9,320 nt of DNA, from the NCBI GenBank assembly GCA_002499015.1, contig DAJY01000002.1, positions 1 through 9,320 on the forward strand, in the 5' to 3' direction. Origin of the DNA: Euryarchaeota archaeon UBA242. GTDB lineage: Archaea; Thermoplasmatota; Poseidoniia; Poseidoniales; Poseidoniaceae. Below the pieces are notes generated by a model. The model did not search any database. It had not been told where the DNA came from and saw nothing but the letters and a program-made list of their open reading frames with translations. Below, one piece after another: positions 1 through 5,729 of this stretch (its first letter is position 1; the number at the start of each line of letters is the position of its first letter). The translations under genes were made by a program, and so were the position numbers.

Positions 1-791
1 ACATTCGACCACTGCATTGTTGGAACTACTGTGTTAGTAGCAACCGGATGCTTGGAGAGTGAATATTCATCAGCATATGCGAGATGGCCATTATCGAGAT
101 AAATTCCATAACCATAATCTCCAAGCATTGCAATAAATTGAGTTCCCTCTGTGTTATATGGATAGACATCAGCAGAAATAGTCAATTCACCATCAAGGTC
201 AAAGTCTGAATCAGTTTCCGCTTCGACATAATCATTAATTCCATCAAAACGAAGTGCATAATCAGCACCAGGGCCAACTTCAACAACCCCATAAACAGGG
301 AAATATTGTGGGTCATCTTCTAAATCATTCCAATCACCTGGCTGAATATTACCCATATTTGTTCCAGTTATATGGACATAGTCTTCATCTCCACCTTGTC
401 CTGGCTGACCTTCACCCCAACTTCTATAGAAAAACGGTGTACCATCGTGCCAGCGGAAATTTCCTTCATCGTCAGCATCTGATAAGCCGATCCACAAATG
501 CCTTGTTTGATTATCAAAGGATGCAAATGTATCAAAGAGCCAATCGTTTTCCTCACCATCATCTACAGTAACCAAAAACCCACCTAATCCTCGTGCTGCT
601 TCGGCAGAATCAGTCCATGAACCCTCACTCAATAAATAATATGTATTGTTATTAGAAGGATTAATAGCAGTGTGTAAAATTTCAATTCCCGTTGAATTCT
701 CTGCACTTGATTGGGCTAATAGTGGTGATAAACTAGAGAATAATAGAATCACTAATATAGTTGCGGAGGGGAAACGCTTCACTGCATCCAT
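1..791 (-). CDS. Secreted C-type-lectin-like / LamG-like surface protein (partial, C-terminus off left edge)
   Basis: Reading the minus strand from the ATG at 791 gives 263 codons with no stop before the window edge. Residues 1-26 look like a Sec signal peptide: a basic start, the hydrophobic stretch TILVILLF, and a plausible cleavage after PLLA. Residues about 50-172 resemble a C-type-lectin-like domain, with LWIGLSD (99-105), a GQPGQGGDEDYVHI segment in the place of the usual EPN-type loop, and WND (154-156) followed by YGVVEV. A LamG/concanavalin-like domain begins near 178 (ALRFDGINDYVE). No cysteine is seen, so the disulphides of animal lectins are absent, as is common in prokaryotic members. 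The role is inferred: extracellular binding of glycans or another surface ligand. Its position just downstream of an archaeosortase gene makes it a candidate sorting substrate, but the C-terminus that would show a sorting signal is outside the window. Confidence 0.82.
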   Translation of the reverse strand, partial: MDAVKRFPSATILVILLFSSLSPLLAQSSAENSTGIEILHTAINPSNNNTYYLLSEGSWTDSAEAARGLGGFLVTVDDGEENDWLFDTFASFDNQTRHLWIGLSDADDEGNFRWHDGTPFFYRSWGEGQPGQGGDEDYVHITGTNMGNIQPGDWNDLEDDPQYFPVYGVVEVGPGADYALRFDGINDYVEAETDSDFDLDGELTISADVYPYNTEGTQFIAMLGDYGYGIYLDNGHLAYADEYSLSKHPVATNTVVPTMQWSN

Positions 792-812
792 AACTTTTGT
801 TCACTCGTAAAC

Positions 813-822
813 CCTTTTAAGG
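813..822 (-). promoter_or_regulatory. TATA box of the lectin-like gene
   Basis: The minus strand reads CCTTAAAAGG here. Its centre is 26-27 nt upstream of the ATG at 791, which is the spacing expected if transcription starts at the start codon (leaderless mRNA). No Shine-Dalgarno sequence precedes that ATG. The gene therefore probably has its own promoter inside the 53-nt gap after the archaeosortase gene, although read-through remains possible. Confidence 0.5.
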
Positions 823-844
823 TATTTGGTTCAGTGATTTGACA

Positions 845-1765
845 CTATTTGGAATTAGATTTATCCTTTGCAAGGCCTAAGGGTTTGAAAAGCCTGAGAA
901 TATGCTTATGCAATTCTGGCAAAATATCGAACATGATCAACGCCATTAAAAACATGGCAAATAAGGATACTGCTCTGGCTACATAGGCGTGACCAAAGTC
1001 AAATACTGAAAGTCCATTAAACTCCCAAGTGGTATATGTTAGGTGCATCCAAATCAATCCTGCATTTCTGAAAAGATTGAGAATATGTATTGTTGCCACT
1101 ACAAGGAATAATGCGCGTATACGCCTCTTCCAATCAATATCCAATACTGAAATTGCGCCAATGAACACCACCAAGGATTGCAGAGCAGTACATGCGAGAA
1201 CGAAATTAATACCAATCATTGAACCATCTGCTAGAATCAGTTCTGTATGAATTGGATATTCACCGATCATTTCTGCACTAAACCAGCGATTACCTTCCCA
1301 GGCTTCCCAAGTGACAACTCCCGCATCAGTATTGACCCATGTCTCTCCCAATTGGATATCCTGTCCTCCGGAAAATCGTAGCATCCAAGCTGATTGCGAG
1401 GCCACTACCCAAATTGCTAGTACATTCAACCACGGCATATGGGCGATCAAAAGATAGGGCCCTCCCGCGAATGCCACTGCGCCTCTTGCCCAATTCAACG
1501 CCTTTCGGGTCTCCTCACTAGTTTCTTGCCCTTCCCACCATGCCATTGCTAAGGCCATTGGCAGTGTTAAAGCAGACATTATCACCAAAACAACATCGTC
1601 ATGTTCTAGATATCGAAATGAATCATTGAAGAAATATAGTCCAACAAAAACCCAACCCACTTGAGCGATGCGGGTCGTTGATTTATTTCGTCCAAACCAA
1701 CTAATTGCCAGTAACGCCATACCTATGACGCCAAGCAGTGTTGCCGTAGATGGACTCATCAGCAT
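845..1765 (-). CDS. Archaeosortase/exosortase-family transpeptidase (ArtA-like)
   Basis: A polytopic membrane protein of 306 residues with roughly seven to eight hydrophobic segments. It carries the family's catalytic pattern: a cysteine in ACTALQS (Cys192), an arginine 41 residues on in FRNAG (Arg233), and a further Arg264 (with His259) in GHAYVAR. In Haloferax ArtA the essential residues are Cys, Arg, Arg, and the Cys-to-Arg spacing is also 41. Known members cleave a C-terminal PGF-type sorting signal on secreted proteins and link them to a membrane lipid. The end matches the family habit of a last helix followed by LPEL. I chose the ATG at 1765 because GGAGGT lies 7 nt upstream; the frame opens earlier with a TTG at 1795 and an ATG at 1780, and an ATG at 1759 is also possible. 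The large loop (about 128-178, with many Trp) before the catalytic Cys is probably extracellular. The subfamily is uncertain because the third catalytic residue cannot be aligned by eye. Confidence 0.8.
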   Translation of the reverse strand: MLMSPSTATLLGVIGMALLAISWFGRNKSTTRIAQVGWVFVGLYFFNDSFRYLEHDDVVLVIMSALTLPMALAMAWWEGQETSEETRKALNWARGAVAFAGGPYLLIAHMPWLNVLAIWVVASQSAWMLRFSGGQDIQLGETWVNTDAGVVTWEAWEGNRWFSAEMIGEYPIHTELILADGSMIGINFVLACTALQSLVVFIGAISVLDIDWKRRIRALFLVVATIHILNLFRNAGLIWMHLTYTTWEFNGLSVFDFGHAYVARAVSLFAMFLMALIMFDILPELHKHILRLFKPLGLAKDKSNSK

Positions 1766-1772
1766 TGAACAG

Positions 1773-1778
1773 ACCTCC
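1773..1778 (-). promoter_or_regulatory. Shine-Dalgarno site of the archaeosortase gene
   Basis: The minus strand reads GGAGGT, fully complementary to the archaeal 16S 3' end, with 7 nt to the ATG at 1765. It decides between several in-frame starts and implies a leadered mRNA here, unlike several neighbours. Confidence 0.55.
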
Positions 1779-1827
1779 ATTAACTTACATTTCAATACTT
1801 ACTCCGCTGATTACAACAAAACACTTG

Positions 1828-2532
1828 ATGCAGAACCCTTTGAGCGAAACTATGCGAGGTGTTATTGCTCAAATCACACCTCGTGAATCCAACCGAGATG
1901 AACAGCAGTTTCATGGCGGTATAGCATTTTTAGATAGAGATGGAGTTCTTAATGTGGGTTATTCCACATACGTTAATTCTCCACAGCAAGTAAAAATGCT
2001 AACCGGTGCTGGAAAATCTATAGCAACATTACGACGAAATGGTTGGTTTATCTGTATTGTAACCAATCAATCACCAATAATGCGTGGATTGTGGAATGAA
2101 CAAACTCTGCACGAAATCAATGATGAACTGAGAAGACAATTATTGGATGAAGACTCCTATGCTCACATCGATGTAATTCTAGCATGCCCGCATAGGTCTA
2201 GAGATATGTGCGCCTGTCGTAAACCATATCCTGGAATGTTATCGCTAGGCAGTGAAATTATTCGTGGTGGAAATTATGATAAATCTAATCTAATCGATGG
2301 AAGAGGAGTCATTGAAATCGATTCAAATCTAAGAGATGTTGACTGGTGGGGAACGAAAAAAACGCCCCCGCACCCACTTGATTTGATGCTCGGAGACCGT
2401 AAATGCGATCTTGGTGTTGGTTGGGCTTATGGGGCTAGAAGTTTCACAGCGAATCCTGATATCGGCATCGCAGGTGAGATAAGTAAGATGATTGACGAGG
2501 AGCATGAAGGGATTGACTTCAAACCGGTGTGA
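1828..2532 (+). CDS. HAD-IIIA phosphatase with HisB-N-type zinc loop
   Basis: A 234-residue HAD-superfamily hydrolase. Motif I is FLDRDGVLN with nucleophile Asp36 and acid/base Asp38; motif II is TNQS (79-82); the motif III lysine is in RKP (131-133); motif IV is GDRKCD (189-194). A zinc loop is formed by Cys120, His122, Cys128 and Cys130. The spacing CxH-x5-CxC is that of the HisB N-terminal histidinol-phosphatase; the heptose-bisphosphate phosphatase GmhB has a longer loop. About 50 residues (139-188, including DWWGTKK) separate PGML from motif IV, longer than usual. The substrate is therefore uncertain: histidinol phosphate or a sugar phosphate are both reasonable. The frame is open from 1750, but that start would overlap the divergent archaeosortase start; ATG 1828 or 1852 (residue 9) are the likely starts. 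It is followed by tiaS 6 nt later. Confidence 0.8.
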   Translation: MQNPLSETMRGVIAQITPRESNRDEQQFHGGIAFLDRDGVLNVGYSTYVNSPQQVKMLTGAGKSIATLRRNGWFICIVTNQSPIMRGLWNEQTLHEINDELRRQLLDEDSYAHIDVILACPHRSRDMCACRKPYPGMLSLGSEIIRGGNYDKSNLIDGRGVIEIDSNLRDVDWWGTKKTPPHPLDLMLGDRKCDLGVGWAYGARSFTANPDIGIAGEISKMIDEEHEGIDFKPV

Positions 2533-2538
2533 TGACGA

Positions 2539-3813
2539 ATGGGTTGGCTAGGATTAGATGATACTGATACTCTCGCTGGAGGTTGTACAACTCTCGTATT
2601 CCATCAATTATTAGAAAATTTACCATCTTATGTTTCTATTAGAGAAACACGTTTAGTGAGGTTATGGCCATTCGCTAAAAAGCGTACCCGTGGCAATGCT
2701 GCTATGGCTGCGGAATTGGTTTTATTGAATGATGAATCAAATGTTATCACCGACATTAAGCAGATAGAATCCGCCACTCAATCTTTGTTACAACATCTGG
2801 ATAATTGGTGGAATGAACATATCGCACCATTAGAAGGTGCAGTTGAGCAATCAACACATAATGATAGACCGCAAGTACCAACAGAACCTGGAATGGTTTG
2901 GTTTAATGACAAGCCAGACGAAGCGTTCTATAGAATGGCCGTTGCTGAAAACGTTGTATTATCACAAGCACCAAGTGCTGATAAATCGTGGGGAAGCCAC
3001 GGTATTATTGGCGCAACTGCTGCAACCTCATGGGCTGCTCAGTCACCTACATGGGAAGCGATTGCTTGGAGAGAAGATTGTTCATCCACTGTAAGGGAGA
3101 TTTGTGAACATTCTTTGAGCGTTATTGATTCATGGCAAGGAACATTTATGTCAAGAGATTCTAGAAAGGGAAGAAGTCTAATCGCACCGAGAGGAAACTG
3201 CCCTGTCCTATTTGGAGTCCGTGCAAGAGATAAGAAAACCGCTAATAATGCTGCAAAGAAATTGTTAGAGGCAAAAGCGACTCAACCATCTAGTGGGATG
3301 AGAATTTTTATGACAAACCAAGCAAGTGATGATCATTTGACCAAAATATACAGTGGTAAGGTAATTTCAACAAAAGTACTTAGCCGCGGTCATGTAATTC
3401 TCCAAATGGATTCAAGTGATGGAGAAGTAACAGAAGGAGAAGAAGTCTCTGTTGGAGAATCAACATGGATGGCATTTTCTCAATCTGGAGATGTTAAAAA
3501 CTTATCACAGTGGTTACAAGCTGGAGATTTGATAAAAGGAAGAGGTCTTCTTGCCGATGATGGGGCTCTTCACCTTGAAAAGTTAAAATTAGTTGAGGCT
3601 TCAGAGAGAAATAAACGTAGACCTCCTTGTGAAAAATGTGGCAAGACTGTAAAGAGTCAGGGAAAAAACAACAAGTTACGCTGCCCTGCTTGTAAAAATT
3701 TACAAGAAAATATATGGATTTATAACCCGCAAAACCCACCACATCGCGGCTGGGTTCAACCACCTTCAGACCATCGAAGACACTTGTCCCGCCCACTAAA
3801 ATGGGACCAATAA
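2539..3813 (+). CDS. tiaS: tRNA(Ile2) 2-agmatinylcytidine synthetase TiaS
   Basis: TiaS joins agmatine to C2 of cytidine 34 in tRNA-Ile(CAU), using ATP that first phosphorylates the base, so that the tRNA reads AUA rather than AUG. The 424 residues fit the family. Visible landmarks are the N-terminal GLDDTDTLAGGCTT (5-18), RLVRL...KKRTRGNAA (38-55), the central GSHGIIGATAA (152-162) with AWRED (176-180), an OB-fold region (about 272-352), a zinc ribbon with Cys364, Cys367, Cys382 and Cys385, and the typical end with RRHLSRPLK. The ATG at 2539 lies 6 nt after the phosphatase stop, and GTGAT at 2529-2533 can serve as ribosome-binding site, so the two genes are probably translated from one mRNA. 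The enzyme is essential where the genome relies on a CAU-anticodon tRNA for AUA codons. Confidence 0.95.
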   Translation: MGWLGLDDTDTLAGGCTTLVFHQLLENLPSYVSIRETRLVRLWPFAKKRTRGNAAMAAELVLLNDESNVITDIKQIESATQSLLQHLDNWWNEHIAPLEGAVEQSTHNDRPQVPTEPGMVWFNDKPDEAFYRMAVAENVVLSQAPSADKSWGSHGIIGATAATSWAAQSPTWEAIAWREDCSSTVREICEHSLSVIDSWQGTFMSRDSRKGRSLIAPRGNCPVLFGVRARDKKTANNAAKKLLEAKATQPSSGMRIFMTNQASDDHLTKIYSGKVISTKVLSRGHVILQMDSSDGEVTEGEEVSVGESTWMAFSQSGDVKNLSQWLQAGDLIKGRGLLADDGALHLEKLKLVEASERNKRRPPCEKCGKTVKSQGKNNKLRCPACKNLQENIWIYNPQNPPHRGWVQPPSDHRRHLSRPLKWDQ

Positions 3814-3832
3814 TGATACACCTGAGGTATCA
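3814..3832 (+). other. Short hairpin after tiaS
   Basis: TGATAC (3814-3819) and GTATCA (3827-3832) are perfect 6-bp arms around a 7-nt loop, starting immediately after the tiaS stop. There is no T-run after it, so it is not a convincing terminator. It could stabilise the tiaS 3' end, act as a binding site, or be chance. Confidence 0.25.
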
Positions 3833-3845
3833 TCAAAGCGAAAGC

Positions 3846-3855
3846 ATCAATATCA
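3846..3855 (+). promoter_or_regulatory. Putative TATA box of the small membrane protein gene at 3877
   Basis: The sequence ATCAATATCA has its AT-rich core centred 25-26 nt before the ATG at 3877, matching a leaderless start. No clear Shine-Dalgarno sequence lies between it and the ATG. Confidence 0.4.
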
Positions 3856-3876
3856 AGCGGTACTTCATGTCTCTTT

Positions 3877-4116
3877 ATGAATGAAGATACCATCAAGAAT
3901 CTAGCCTATATTATTTCAATCGTTATTTTTGTTTTAATGGCTAGATTTATTTTGCGTAAAGGATTAGAAAACCGTTCACGAGTTCTTAGAGATAATGCTC
4001 CAAAAATCGCCGGCGATGATGAGTTGGGTGGGTCAGCAAAAAACCCGCAGCAATTTGATGAGCCAGACGAAAAAGCGCTTGACGAGATGGCTAAATTACT
4101 TGGCGAAGAAGAGTGA
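3877..4116 (+). CDS. Small single-span membrane protein of unknown function
   Basis: I do not recognise this 79-residue protein. Residues about 8-26 form one hydrophobic helix (YIISIVIFVLMARFIL), followed by basic residues (RKGLENRSRVLR). By the positive-inside rule this predicts a cytoplasmic C-terminal tail. The tail (about 37-79) is hydrophilic and strongly acidic, ending in EMAKLLGEEE, which could be a short amphipathic helix used for docking a partner. A putative TATA box sits at leaderless distance, which supports it as a real gene, and it fills the space between tiaS and the convergent gene exactly: its TGA stop is immediately followed by the stop of the opposite gene. The role is unknown. 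Confidence 0.72.
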   Translation: MNEDTIKNLAYIISIVIFVLMARFILRKGLENRSRVLRDNAPKIAGDDELGGSAKNPQQFDEPDEKALDEMAKLLGEEE

Positions 4117-4710
4117 TTAAGCATAATTGAAGCCAGATTCTTCGAGTTTCAAATCACTACTTTTATCACCGACTTTCAGTGTCCTGAAAGGTCCATCTTT
4201 TGGTTTTGTTAGAGTGGCAATAATAAAACCTGATTTGTGCATTACATTAGCAGATCTTGCAATTATTACATCTTTGGTATTACCACTTACATCTATGCTC
4301 CCTTTTGAAACCAACAATAATGTAATATCTACTTTCTTTTCACTGCATAATTTGGCCATTTGAGTTAAATCATTACTAGAGATTCTACCAATAGAATCAC
4401 ACCAGTCATCAATAACTATCATTGAAACTGCCGGTAAACTATTCATTGCTTGAATAATTGACGATACTGCCAACTCCGTATTTCCTGCAATACTCATGGC
4501 ATGAAATCTAGAGGATTGAATCAGGGATAAGTGCGCAAATAATTGTGAAAATCGTACTGCATTAGGTAGTTCTTTGCCGGCCCAAATGACTCTTCCACCA
4601 TTTTCTATTGCATCAGCAGCTAAGTGGAGAGCAAAAGAAGTCCCGCCTACAGAACCTTCTATTGCAAGGTGGATTGATTGACCCTTAGCAGCTAGCGAGT
4701 ACCTTGCCAT
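4117..4710 (-). CDS. RecA/RadB-fold protein with degenerate Walker A motif
   Basis: This 197-residue protein follows the order of a RecA/RadB/KaiC core. The P-loop position IEGSVGGTSFALHLA (17-31) is followed by GGRVIWAGKE...RFSQLF, which resembles the 'visible acidic residue and R-L' strand of RadA. Next comes a Walker B-like strand MIVIDDW, then a helix and LLLVSKG in place of the usual strand 4, and an ending (FRTLKVGD..., EESGF) like the C-terminal beta hairpin of RadB. The expected GxxGxGKT is reduced to GSVGGTS: no lysine, so canonical ATP hydrolysis looks lost or much altered. The usual N-terminal 'GGG' element before the P-loop is also missing. It may be a regulatory or structural paralogue of RadB or KaiC proteins. 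The family call is by eye and moderate. It is convergent with the gene at 3877, stop to stop with no spacer. Confidence 0.68.
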   Translation of the reverse strand: MARYSLAAKGQSIHLAIEGSVGGTSFALHLAADAIENGGRVIWAGKELPNAVRFSQLFAHLSLIQSSRFHAMSIAGNTELAVSSIIQAMNSLPAVSMIVIDDWCDSIGRISSNDLTQMAKLCSEKKVDITLLLVSKGSIDVSGNTKDVIIARSANVMHKSGFIIATLTKPKDGPFRTLKVGDKSSDLKLEESGFNYA

Positions 4711-4731
4711 ATTGCAACCTTTACGCCAGCG

Positions 4732-4741
4732 GTGTTAATGC
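4732..4741 (-). promoter_or_regulatory. Weak TATA-like element of the RadB-like gene
   Basis: The minus strand reads GCATTAACAC, centred about 26 nt before the ATG at 4710. It is a weak match supported mainly by position. AAGGT about 7 nt before the ATG could instead act as a ribosome-binding site on a longer leader. Confidence 0.25.
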
Positions 4742-4800
4742 CTTGCTATCATTTCAATATCAAGATTATTGTTGAAAATCCTACATCTTTGGGGCAATGC

Positions 4801-4808
4801 CAATAAAC
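4801..4808 (+). promoter_or_regulatory. Putative TATA box of the gene at 4830
   Basis: CAATAAAC is centred 25-26 nt upstream of the ATG at 4830. This favours 4830 over the in-frame upstream ATG at 4797, which would place the TATA box inside the coding region. Confidence 0.4.
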
Positions 4809-4829
4809 GAAGTCTGCACCACAGTGTTC

Positions 4830-5039
4830 ATGAGCGATGAAGTAAGAAAGGGTGAGCGCATTCCAAGAAGGGCACTTCCTGAGTTCGAAGAGGTTGCTAA
4901 TTTCGGAGAAGCGATGTCAAAACATGGCTTTTGGGGAACTGCCTTGGAAGATAAAAATCAATACGGTCCCGTGGCTATGATGATTCTATTATTGATCGTC
5001 GCGACAGTAACCGGTACAGTATTGAAATTACTGGGCTGA
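4830..5039 (+). CDS. Small tail-anchored membrane protein, Sec61-beta-like candidate
   Basis: The 69-residue protein has a charged N-terminal half (MSDEVRKGERIPRRAL), then HGFWGTALEDKNQYGP followed by a single hydrophobic helix (about 47-66) at the extreme C-terminus. Archaeal Sec61-beta/SecG proteins are 50-60 residues long, with a cytoplasmic N-terminus, a G-(L/F)-x-R-(Y/F)-x-E-(D/E) segment, a conserved GP just before one C-terminal helix, and a location in the SecYE-beta translocon. The match GFWG...LEDKNQYGPV fits that pattern in order and spacing but lacks the aromatic/arginine core, so I do not assign a symbol. The alternative start at 4797 would add 11 residues. If the call is wrong, it is simply an unknown tail-anchored protein. 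Confidence 0.7.
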   Translation: MSDEVRKGERIPRRALPEFEEVANFGEAMSKHGFWGTALEDKNQYGPVAMMILLLIVATVTGTVLKLLG

Positions 5040-5134
5040 TTATCACTTCGAGATTTTAGATTCCATTTCAAAACCGTGTTGCTTCAACATGAGATTAGGG
5101 CAATACTCAAACCCTTTGCGAATCGCGGGGAATT

Positions 5135-5566
5135 ATGAGTGAAGGTTCTGTAAATGTTGAAAGTCGAACATCTCCTCAGGATAAACGCTGGACAATCATG
5201 GCAGCACTTCTTGGAACAAATACTGCATTTATGCTTTTTCAAGGTATAGAGCAAGAAACCAATCCAACATTCATCCGTGAAATAGCCTTAGCTATTATTG
5301 CTGCAACTTTGCCATTTCAGGGAATCTACTTTTTAATTTACACTTTTTTGCTTGAACATGATGGTGAATTGAGTCCAGAACGAATCGATAGATTGAAAAT
5401 GGCTTCGGCTATTTGTCAAGTCATCACCTATATGTCATTAATCGGCGTAGGGATGATGTGGTTTAACATTTCACGCTATGTAGGAGTAGCATTCTTTATC
5501 TCGACTGCGCTTGCTATTATTCTCATCCGTTCGGTGATTAGTCCAGTCACTGTTGATGAAGCCTAG
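5135..5566 (+). CDS. Four-helix integral membrane protein of unknown function
   Basis: This 143-residue protein has no family that I recognise. After a hydrophilic N-terminus (about 17 residues), four hydrophobic segments are visible: around 18-37, 47-69 (LAIIAATLPFQGIYFLIY), 87-107 and 112-132. A charged loop (HDGELSPERIDRLK) lies between the second and third, and both ends would lie on the same face of the membrane. No catalytic or metal-binding motif is apparent; cysteine occurs once. GGGGA at 5127-5131 just before the ATG is a possible weak Shine-Dalgarno sequence, and CAATACTC at 5101-5108 a weak TATA-like element. The next gene downstream is purB, 86 nt later. Confidence 0.7.
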   Translation: MSEGSVNVESRTSPQDKRWTIMAALLGTNTAFMLFQGIEQETNPTFIREIALAIIAATLPFQGIYFLIYTFLLEHDGELSPERIDRLKMASAICQVITYMSLIGVGMMWFNISRYVGVAFFISTALAIILIRSVISPVTVDEA

Positions 5567-5578
5567 ATTCAATCCATA

Positions 5579-5592
5579 GCCACTGTTGTGGC
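5579..5592 (+). other. Short hairpin between the membrane protein gene and purB
   Basis: GCCAC (5579-5583) and GTGGC (5588-5592) form a 5-bp GC-rich stem with a 4-nt loop, 13 nt after the stop at 5566. There is no following T-run, so it is only a candidate for a 3'-end structure or a purB operator. Confidence 0.22.
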
Positions 5593-5603
5593 CAATAGAG
5601 TGC

Positions 5604-5729
5604 ATGGATTTCAAAGGCAAGGTTGAAGAAGCGGCGGCAAAAGCACAACAACATGGCATTCTGTCCTTTAGATTACCGCTATGGCTGTCAAGACTTCAAA
5701 CACATTTGGTCAGAAGTTGGACGACATGA
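5604..5729 (+). CDS. Possible short ORF overlapping the purB start, out of frame
   Basis: From the ATG at 5604 a 41-codon frame reads MDFKGKVEEAAAKAQQHG and continues to a TGA at 5727, overlapping the first 77 nt of purB in another frame. The first 16-18 residues look like a normal charged helix, whereas the part overlapping purB looks like out-of-frame noise. It may be an upstream ORF coupled to purB, the remnant of a purB N-terminal extension separated by a frameshift, or chance. No Shine-Dalgarno sequence is visible before it. Confidence 0.2.
   Translation: MDFKGKVEEAAAKAQQHGILSFRLPLWLSRLQTHLVRSWTT

Noticed and set aside
254..571. Plus-strand ORF of 105 codons and a minus-strand ORF at 368-562
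   Set aside because: Both lie over the lectin-like gene in other frames and have low-complexity His/Gln/Leu or unstructured composition. The open minus-strand frame running from 791 to the edge has a signal peptide and recognisable domains.
1750..1827. N-terminal extension of the HAD phosphatase
   Set aside because: A start at 1750 would overlap the archaeosortase start and its Shine-Dalgarno site. The extra residues have no family counterpart, so a start at 1828 or 1852 is preferred.
3494..3796. Minus-strand ORF of 100 codons
   Set aside because: Shadow of the tiaS C-terminal region, where the zinc-ribbon cysteines and conserved end establish the plus frame.
5040..5134. Possible small RNA or extra gene in the gap before the four-helix protein gene
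   Set aside because: The 95 nt show no ORF of useful length, no tRNA-like cloverleaf and no strong hairpin; only weak promoter-like sequence is visible.
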